Source of the DNA: Corydoras sp. C115 | Taxonomy: Eukaryota > Chordata > Actinopteri > Siluriformes > Callichthyidae | Assembly (NCBI GenBank): GCA_019802505.1 | Contig: JAFMOC010000445.1 | Location: 172,326-236,325 of the forward strand | Direction of reading: 5' to 3' | DNA length: 64,000 bases | Shown here: positions 56,743 through 64,000 of the stretch, piece after piece | How the letters are laid out: every line of letters starts with the position of its first letter | Numbering within the stretch: position 1 is the first letter of the stretch | Notes under the pieces: generated by a model | What the model was told of the DNA's origin: nothing | Databases searched by the model: none | The model's input: only the letters and a program-made list of their open reading frames with translations | Translations under genes and position numbers: made by a program

Positions 56743-57218
56743 TTCATTCATCCATTATCTTCCGCTTTATCCTCTATTAGGGTCGTGGTGGGGTTCCCCA
56801 TGCCCATCCAGGGGAGAACGTCTCGGGCGCTGGGCAGATACACCCAGGACAGGGTGCCAATCTATCGCTGGGCACACACTCACACAAATACACACTCTAT
56901 ATGGGGCAATTTGGAGAATTTAATTGACTTGATCCATGTTTTCCAGCGAAGGATTGGCGCCCTGTCCTGGGTCTATCTGCCCAGCGCCCAAGACGTTCTC
57001 CCCTTGATGGGCATGGGGAACCCCACCGCTACCCTAATAGAGGATAAAGCGGGAGATATTGAATGAATGAATGATCCATGTTTTTGGACTGTGGGAAAAA
57101 AACGGAGAACCCGGAGGCAACCCACGAGAACATGGAAACTCCACCCAGATGGGGATTCGAACCGGGAACGCCTAGTGCTGAGAGGAGAACGTGCTAAACC
57201 ACTAAGCCACCGTGCCGC
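56743..57218 (-). mobile_element. SINE-A with TSD, broken by a nested SINE
   Basis: The outer copy on the minus strand lies between the perfect TSD TAAATGCTAACTA at 56730-56742 and 57219-57231. Its body is split at GATCCATGTTTT by an inverted SINE fragment (56943-57072). Confidence 0.93.
56943..57072 (+). mobile_element. nested 5'-truncated SINE-A with its own TSD
   Basis: A 130-bp plus-strand 3' fragment, from CCAGCGAAGGATTGGCGCC to the GAATGAATGAAT tail, is inserted in the outer copy. The target GATCCATGTTTT is duplicated at 56931-56942 and 57073-57084. This is a clean example of 5'-truncated retroposition. Confidence 0.93.
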
Positions 57219-57231
57219 TAAATGCTAACTA

Positions 57232-58049
57232 GTGGCAATGAAACTAAAACTAATCACCATTAACTCTAAAGCTGTAATTGGTTTCTAAACGGCTCTTTTC
57301 CGAACGTCCGTCTTCATAAGATAGGGGGCGACGTCTGCATTCCTTGGACTTAAGTGCATTGTGTTTTCTCATTCAGGGGGAGCGTTCTAGCGCAGTGTTG
57401 GTTTTGATGTATGGTTCTGGAGATTGGCCTCTTTGCTGATGCTCTTGTTTTTATTCAGCACATTCTTTATCTGTAATGAAGTTGCTGTTGTGCTCGCTCG
57501 GCCCGCGTGAGGAAGGCTTTGTGTATGGATCCTTTAACGGCGTGGAACTGATTATGCTTTGGATATAATTGATTTACTTTAGGCTGAGCGTTCCAGCGGG
57601 CCTGACACCGCCGCCAGATTCGTTCGGCGTCGTAATGGTTTGATGCCAAGCAAATAAGCACTCAGTGAGTCTGTGGAGACTCGAACCATGAATCAGCGCG
57701 TGCCAGACAAAGGCCTGACGAGGTAATTGTTTGTGTGCTATTTGTGAGAGCACGAATCCTCATTATTTTAGCGCCGGCCCGGTTTCTAATCTTCGTGGGT
57801 GAAACTTTTTTACGGGAGAAATCCAGGCGTGTTAGAACGCAGAACGCCAACAATCGCAAAACGGCGGCGTGATGTAACGATACGAGCGAGCAGGCTCGGA
57901 GCAAAGCACGTGTTCACACCACTTACAGACTGCCGAGCTTATTAAGAACCTGAGAACATGTTCCGGATCTTAATGGACGTGGTTCTGTTCTCGGCTGCAC
58001 GCCGTTCTGATTTATTTGGGGTTCAATTTATTCTGTTAGCTTTGAATTG
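57232..58049. other. gene-free stretch
   Basis: Mostly unique, with remnants of the AACTAGTCACC array at the left. No supported gene. Confidence 0.45.
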
Positions 58050-58361
58050 TTTCGCCTCTCAGCGCTAGGGATTCCTGGTTCAAATCCCAATCTGGGTGGA
58101 GTTTCCATGTTCTCCCCGTGTCTGCGTGGGTTTCCTCCGGGTTCTTCGGTTTCCTCCCACAGTCCAAAAAACATGGATCAAGGTCAATCGAATTCCCCAA
58201 ATTGCCCCATATAGAATGTGTGTGTGTGAGTGAGTGTGTGCCCAGCGATAGATTGGCGCCCTGTCCTGGGTGTATCTGCCTAGCGTCCGAGATGTTCTCC
58301 CCTGGATGGGCATGGGGAACCCTAGTAGAGGATAAAGCAGAAGATAATGGATGGATGGATA
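58050..58361 (+). mobile_element. SINE-A, 5'-truncated
   Basis: Starts TTCGCCTCTCAGCGCTAGGG, just after box A. Box B is GGTTCAAATCCC. Body young class, tail (GGAT)n. No clear TSD. Confidence 0.88.
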
Positions 58362-58477
58362 ATATTCCATTTCTGTGCTTTACTGACTCTACACTCCATC
58401 ACTGTGTTTTTAAATGATCTCATCTCATTATTTTGAGATTTTAAATTATACCTTTAATCCCCCACTAGTGACTTGTG

Positions 58478-58711
58478 CCACTAGGGGGGGTCCTCATGCC
58501 CATTCATGGGAGAATGTTTCAGGCGCTGGGCAGATAGACACAGGACAGGGTGCCAATTCATCACTGGGGCAATAAGATAGGGGCAATTTACAGCAGCCAA
58601 TTCACCTTGAATCGATGTTTTTGGACTGTGGGCATGGGAGAACGTGGAAACTCCATCCAGATTGGGATTCGAACATCCCTAGTGCCGAGTGGCAAGCATG
58701 CCAAGCCACTT
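58478..58711 (-). mobile_element. SINE-A, old class, shortened
   Basis: From GGGGGGGTCCTCATGCCC to the head remnant AGCATGCCAAGCCAC. The old-class diagnostic is TTCACCTTGAATCGATG. The CACACACTCAC part is deleted. Confidence 0.8.
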
Positions 58712-59349
58712 TCTGATATTATTCAGCTCATTCTGACGTCGTGCAGTAAACCTTCTGAAAGTCGCTTTTAAACTTAAGTGTTATAATGAAAATGACCTCG
58801 TGACCTCGTCACACGTCTCTAACTAGTTGTCGGGGTTGGGATATGATGGTTAAGTTAGCACTGCGCTCTGCTAGAGCTTTAAATAACGAGGATGTGAAGG
58901 AATCGGCACGACGTCGTCTTTTTGTTTCCGTTTCGTCGTTTTGAAGCCTAGTTTAAATCCAGAAGTCTGCACGGACGAGCCGGAACCGAGAAGATTGAAA
59001 AATGAGAAGCACGGCCGCGTCGTTCGGGGCGGACTGACCCAGTAAATACCCCGGATCACAAGAACTCAGATGTAAATGGCCGCATCTGCGGGTCACTCCA
59101 TTACATCCTCCATTACACCTTTTACCTACATGAAAGCTACACCATCCGGAGAACGGAGAACGCAGGCTTTACTATTAAACAGACGGATAAAAGAAACCCA
59201 GGCTGATGCAACACGCTGCAGGACTTAATGCGGCGCCAACGGAACCGAGAAGTCCGCCGCTGTTCTGCCATGTAGGTCACATGTGCAGCTGGTGCTAATG
59301 GTGCAGCCGGCGCGTTGGGTCCATTCGGTGGATGTGGAGCTAATGCGCC
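58712..59349. other. gene-free stretch
   Basis: Unique sequence. No supported gene or repeat. Confidence 0.45.
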
Positions 59350-59359
59350 AAACGTAAAT

Positions 59360-59827
59360 TCATTCATTATCTTCTGCTTCGCTTTATCCTCTATTAGGGT
59401 CGCGGTGGGGTTCCCCATGCCCATCCAGGGGAGAATGTTTCGAGCGCTGGGCAGATACACCCAGGACAGGGCGCCGATCTATCGCTGGGCACACACTCAC
59501 TCACACAAACACACTCTATATGGGGCAATTTGGAGAACTCAGTTGACTTGCTCCATGTTTTTGGACTGTGGGAGGAAGCCACTAAGCCACCGTGATGGCC
59601 CATCACAAACATCTCCATCCCAATTCATACCAAAGGTGTTTAACACGGTCGAGGTCAGGGTTCTGTGCAGAACACTTGCTTGATGGAGAGCATTGTTGTC
59701 ACAGCTCCTCAAGATCAACCATCTGAGATCTCATGTGATTATGAGTCAAAACAAAATCACATCAAATCAAATCATGTTAATTTGTCACATGGGTAGTTAT
59801 AGACGGAACAGCCAGCAGTGAAATTCA

Positions 59828-59893
<66 letters not shown>

Positions 59894-60255
59894 TTCATTC
59901 ATTCATTCATTATCTTCCGCTTTATCCTATATCAGGGTCACAGGGGGGGGGGGGGGTTCCCCCATGCTCATCCAGGGGAGAACATTTTGGGCGCTGGGCA
60001 GATACACCCAGGACAGGACGCCAATCCATCGCTGGGCACACACTCACTCATACAGACACACTCTATATGGGGCAATTTGGAGAACTCAATTGACTTGATC
60101 CATGTTTTTGGACTGTGGGAGGAAACCGGAGAACCCGGAGGAAACCCACGCGGACACGGTGAGAACATGGAAACTCCACCCAGATGGGGATTCGAACCGA
60201 GAATCCCTAGTGCTGAGAGGAGAACGTGCTAAACCACTAAGCCACCGTGCCGCCC
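59360..60255 (-). mobile_element. composite SINE-A carrying transduced flank, one TSD
   Basis: On the minus strand: full SINE-A (60255 to about 59891), AT run (59832-59890), about 230 bp matching 43517-43756, 25 bp of a SINE-A head (CCACTAAGCCACCGTGATGG complement), then a SINE-A 3' body ending in its tail at 59360. The order reproduces the 43168-44199 locus except for a deletion or switch inside the second SINE (junction GGGAGGAAGCCACTAAG near 59571). The whole unit is flanked by AAACGTAAAT at 59350-59359 and 60256-60265. It therefore appears to have been inserted once as a composite. Confidence 0.88.
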
Positions 60256-60287
60256 AAACGTAAATGATTTTTTTCTTTAGACTGACC

Positions 60288-60321
60288 CTGATGAAGAGCA
60301 GAAACGGCATCGGGCCGAAAC
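60288..60321 (+). ncRNA. hammerhead-like core motif (weak)
   Basis: CTGATGA at 60288-60294 and GAAAC at 60317-60321 (in GGGCCGAAAC) have the order of the hammerhead ribozyme core. Hammerhead motifs are known in Penelope-like and other retroelements of animals. The stem II segment between them (22 bases) does not pair well and no cleavage triplet with a convincing stem III was found. At best this is a decayed copy. Confidence 0.15.
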
Positions 60322-60382
60322 ACGGCTGCAGCAACGGACGGCGGATTTATAGATTTTTATGTAAGACCTGAGAAACCAGGTA

Positions 60383-61235
60383 AGAAAAAAAAAAAAAAAA
60401 AAAAACACAATATTTTGGATGTAAACCAAGTCGAGGGTGATGCGATACCAGCCGAGTAATAAAGCCTGGAGCGGAGGAATGAAGAGAAGAGAAAAATAAT
60501 GATACGACAGAAGACAAGGGTGTAGGATGATCAAAACGCCTTCGGGGCTTTCCTAATCTTTTTATGTTACCTCTAACTCCGCCACGCAGCTCCTCCTGGA
60601 TGCTTCTGAGCAATCAAGATAGGTTGGGCTATAAGACGTAATGTGATAACACAAAGACACACAAGCGCAGTCTGCGAGCAGCCAACCACCCCCACGATTC
60701 TGAGTGTTCGGGGGCCAGAGGGGACACACGAGGTGGGGCGGATATGAAAAGAGGAAAGAAAATGAGAGGAAGGAGGGAAGGCTGGCGATATTTGCGAGAT
60801 CTAAAGCGATCAGGGACGTTGTTATCCAGTTAGAAGATTCTTCAGCGTGATGATACGGAGGCACTTTTTAAACGCGCCCGCCGCCGCGACGCTCAGTTTA
60901 AGTGCTTTCGGCTCGAACAAAACTCCGGATGGTCGGCGAGGGAAAAGGCCGAGGCCCCGGATTGCACTCCAAGGACGCATTTGAGGAACCGTGATGTATA
61001 GCGTTCGGGTGGCGTAGAACCCCCCCGGATACGGAACAGAAGAAAACTCGATAGAGAGTGAAAGGAAACGAAAGAAATGTTTATACGGACAAATAAACGG
61101 CGCCGTTACGTCTGAGTGAGTTCAGAAAACGTTTCCACAGAAAGTACGCTTAGAAAAGGCTTCTTTAATATAACACTGATAAATATTAAATACTCAGAAC
61201 AAAACGTTTTTAAAGGAAAAATTCTGACCTTTATA
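60383..61235. other. gene-free stretch
   Basis: A poly-A run of 22 at 60383-60404, then unique sequence, GC-rich at 60870-61000. No supported gene. Confidence 0.45.
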
Positions 61236-61250
61236 AATATAAATATATAT

Positions 61251-61593
61251 TCATTATTCATTATCTTCCACTTTATCCTCTATTAGGGTCGCGGTGGTGT
61301 TCCCCATGCCCATCCAGGGGAGAACGTCTCGGGCGCTGGGCAGATAGACCCAGGACAGGGCGCCAATCCATTGCTGGGCACACACTCACTCACACAGACA
61401 CACTCTATGTGGGGCAATTTGGAGAACTCAATTGACTTGATCCATGTTTTTGAACTGTGGGAGGAAACTGGAGAACCCGGAGGAAACCCACACGGACACG
61501 GGGAGAACATGGAAGCTCCACCCAGATGGGGATTCGAACCGGGAATCCCTAGCGGTGAGAGGAGAACGTGCTAAACCACTAAGCCACCGTGCC
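61251..61593 (-). mobile_element. SINE-A, full length, with TSD
   Basis: Young-class copy flanked by AATATAAATATATAT at 61236-61250 and 61594-61608. The final GCC of the head is worn (GTGCC). Confidence 0.91.
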
Positions 61594-61608
61594 AATATAA
61601 ATATATAT

Positions 61609-61952
61609 TCATTCATTCATTCATTATCTTCCGCTTTATCCTCTATTAGGGTTGCGGTGGGGTTCCCCATGCCCATCCAGGGGAGAACGTCTCGGGCGCT
61701 GGGCAGATACACCCAGGACAGGGGGGCAATCTATCGCTGGGCACACACTCACTCAAACACACTCTATATGGGGCAATTTGGAGAACTCAATTGACTTGAT
61801 CCATGTTTTTGGACTGTGGGAGGAAACCAGAGAACCCGGAGGAAACCCACGCGGACATGGGGAGAACATGGAAACTCCACCCAGATGGGGATTCGAACCG
61901 GGAATACCTAGTGCTGAAAGGAGAACGTGCTAAACCACTAAGCCACCGTGCT
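61609..61952 (-). mobile_element. SINE-A, full length, inserted into the previous copy's TSD
   Basis: A second young-class copy in the same orientation directly follows the right-hand TSD of the first. It is followed by another version of the target (GATATAAAAATATATATAT from 61953). Two independent insertions at one AT-rich target, or a tandem duplication, would both give this. Confidence 0.9.
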
Positions 61953-62098
61953 GATATAAAAATATATATATAAATGTAAATGTTTTTTTGTAAATACAAA
62001 TTAAAAAATTAGAAAAGAGACAAATAAGAATAAAAGTTTCAAAGCAGCAACGGATTCCACAGCGATGGTTTAACTGGTAAAGAGTGAGGTCATAGGTG

Positions 62099-62418
62099 GG
62101 TGAGATTAGCATGTTCTCCTCTCAGCGCTGGGGATCCAGGTTCAAATCCCAATCCGGGTGGAGTTTCCATGTTCTCCGCGTGTCCGTGCGGGGGTGTCCT
62201 CCGGGTTCTCTGGTTTCCTCCCACAGTCCAAAAACATAGATTCAAGATGAATTGGCTGCTATAATTTGCCCCAATGCAATGCATGTGTATCTGTATCTGT
62301 CCTGGATGTATCTGCCCAGCGTCTGAAACGTTCTCCTCTGGATGGGCATGGGGAACTCCACCAAGAACCTAGTCCACAGTACAGGATTGAGTTAAAGGTA
62401 ATGAGATGAGTGCGGTCA
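62099..62418 (+). mobile_element. SINE-A, old class
   Basis: Head remnant GATTAGCATGTTCTCC, box B CCAGGTTCAAATCCC, old-class ATAGATTCAAGATGAATTGG, tail GGTAATGAGATGAG. Confidence 0.82.
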
Positions 62419-62721
62419 TAACGTATAAAAGAAGCATCCACCAAAGTCTTTGCAAGGAAGGCTGGGAGCTGACTCAGCACTTTTGTTCATATTTGTCGGT
62501 CAGTGCGGCTCAAAGGCCAAGCACGGAACCCACTGCGGAACGCGTGATCTAGGGCTGGAACCTTGATGGAAGTAGCCACATGGGCTCGGGAATACTTTAG
62601 AATTCATTATCACAACACAAGTGTGACTTCTGGCTGAGGGGTGAACGCAGGTCCATTCGGTGTGTAATTTGCATGTCCTCCCTGTGCCAGCAAGGGCGTT
62701 CCTCAGGGTCTCCAGTTTCTG

Positions 62722-62921
62722 GGGGCAGGTTAGCTCAGTGGTCAGGGTGTTGGGCTGTCAATTTGAAGGTTGGGGGTTCAAATCCCAGGTCCACTGAAGT
62801 TACCAGTGTGGGTCCTTGAGCAAGACCCTTAACCCTCATTGCTCCAGGGATGTTGTGATGAACCCTGTGCTCACCTTGTAAGTCGCTTTGGATAAAAGCG
62901 TCCAATAAATGACCCAATTTT
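62722..62921 (+). mobile_element. SINE-B copy, nearly complete
   Basis: Head GCAGGTTAGCTCAGTGGTCAG, box B GGGGTTCAAATCCC, body TTGAGCAAGACCCTTAACCC, tail AAGTCGCTTTGGATAAAAGC followed by GTCCAATAAATGACC. This is the best-preserved SINE-B in the window. Confidence 0.87.
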
Positions 62922-64000
62922 TTTCTGTCTGCATTTAAAGACAAGCAAGCTGATGGGATCAGGTATAAATATGAGGATCGTTCCACTGTGGCGCCCCCCC
63001 AATAGTGACAAGACAAATAAAGACAAAAGAACTCCAGCGTTGTACGTGCTGGACGAGTTCTGCTCGAGGGCTAAACCTCAGTGACCAACAGACCCCATTC
63101 CATCAGTGCCTGACCCGACACACGGCCTCTGGATTGACCTCCCAGTAAAAGTAAAACCTGTTATAACGGCGAAGGCGATTTAAAGTCACACAAACGTCTT
63201 TGGTCATGAAATAAGACGACCAGCAACCCGGGGTCCATAACCGTAAAGCCACACAGCTTGTCCGTAACAACCACGTCCCCCTGCAAGCGCTCTAATCGGT
63301 CATTTATTCAGACTTGCTGTTGGAATGGGATCGTCTGTTCAAAAATAGCAGAGCGCCAGCACCCTGACACGGCAGGTTTGAGTGACGGGAATCACGGCGC
63401 TTAAGATGACCTCTGTCACAATCGCTCTTATTGCTATCCGGCGCATTAAAGCTCCGGGGAACAGCGGCGTCGCAGACATTCTCTGGTTTAAAATGCCAAA
63501 CTGCGCGGGGAACAGATACGGCACATAATGGAAGGATATCTCCAGCCCCATCTTCAGTTCAGTCACGGCGCCTCTCAGGGGAACACGCCGGTGCATCGAC
63601 ACAACGCTGTCACCGGGCGATAAGTTGCCACACTAACCCCGCTGCTATCAGTTACAGTGGTATCAAAATGCCCCGTCTTTAGCCGCCGGTAGCTATGGAG
63701 TGCTGTTCGGTATCGTTCGGTATCGTTCGGTATCGTGATCGTTGAGGGTCTCGGGTTGAGATTTATTTTAACAACAACTAACTCCATCCAAAACCAAATG
63801 ACATCACATCACATGCACAACGACGCGCCGGTACGACAGTCTGCTCACACACGAAGCTGCATACGGGTCAAAACGAGTCGAAATAAGTTTAAAACTTTCA
63901 ATTCACATTTGAATCTAAAGTACGAGCGCAAAGTTTCACCATTAAATCAATCAACAGTGCAAAAATACAATGAAACTTAAAGACACTGAAAATCCATCCA
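62922..64000. other. gene-free stretch
   Basis: Unique sequence, with a short triple repeat of TATCGTTCGG at 63711-63736. No supported gene. Confidence 0.45.

Overview
The window looks like intergenic and intronic DNA from a ray-finned fish, probably an ostariophysan such as a catfish or characin. The base composition is vertebrate-like, with no operons or dense coding. There are many tRNA-headed SINEs of the common teleost type, CA/GT and AT microsatellites, and palindromic non-autonomous DNA elements of the kind usual in ostariophysans. Species assignment is inference only.

Only one protein-coding gene is well supported: elfn1 (extracellular leucine-rich repeat and fibronectin type III containing 1), with one uninterrupted coding exon on the plus strand at 27230-29665. 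A likely 3' splice site at 26944-26945 indicates that the 5' UTR is spliced and that upstream non-coding exons lie to the left, within or beyond the window. A 583-bp TTAA-flanked inverted-repeat element begins 83 bp after the stop codon and may lie in the 3' UTR. A degenerate LINE reverse-transcriptase tail is found at 32.5-32.8 kb. A 70-bp minus-strand exon candidate at 945-1014 is weakly supported.

The rest is repeats. 'SINE-A' (about 345 bp) has a box A-like TGGCTTAGTGG, a box B-like GGTTCGAATCC and a (GAAT)n tail. It occurs about 35 times, as a homogeneous young class, many copies with intact 9-16 bp target-site duplications (TSDs), and an older diverged class. 'SINE-B' (head GTGGTAGCTCAGTGG, tail like TTTGGATAAAAGCGTC) occurs six times, and tandem arrays grow directly from the head of two copies. 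Layout: 0-15 kb, SINE-rich left arm with tandem repeats; 15-25.8 kb, sparser SINEs, long repeat-poor stretches and one hAT MITE; 25.8-36.9 kb, block almost free of SINEs around elfn1; 37-64 kb, SINE-rich right arm with large minisatellites (36-bp unit at 46.1-47.5 kb, 10-bp unit at 53.9-55.2 kb) and a degenerate satellite family at 52-57 kb.

The most interesting structures are two composite SINE insertions (7611-8302 and 59360-60255). Each lies within a single TSD and carries non-SINE flank copied from another SINE locus in this same window (3.86-4.25 kb and 43.5-44.2 kb). They look like SINE read-through (3' transduction) combined with template switching or internal deletion. I found no new multi-gene system. 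The novelty is in how the repeats are built.
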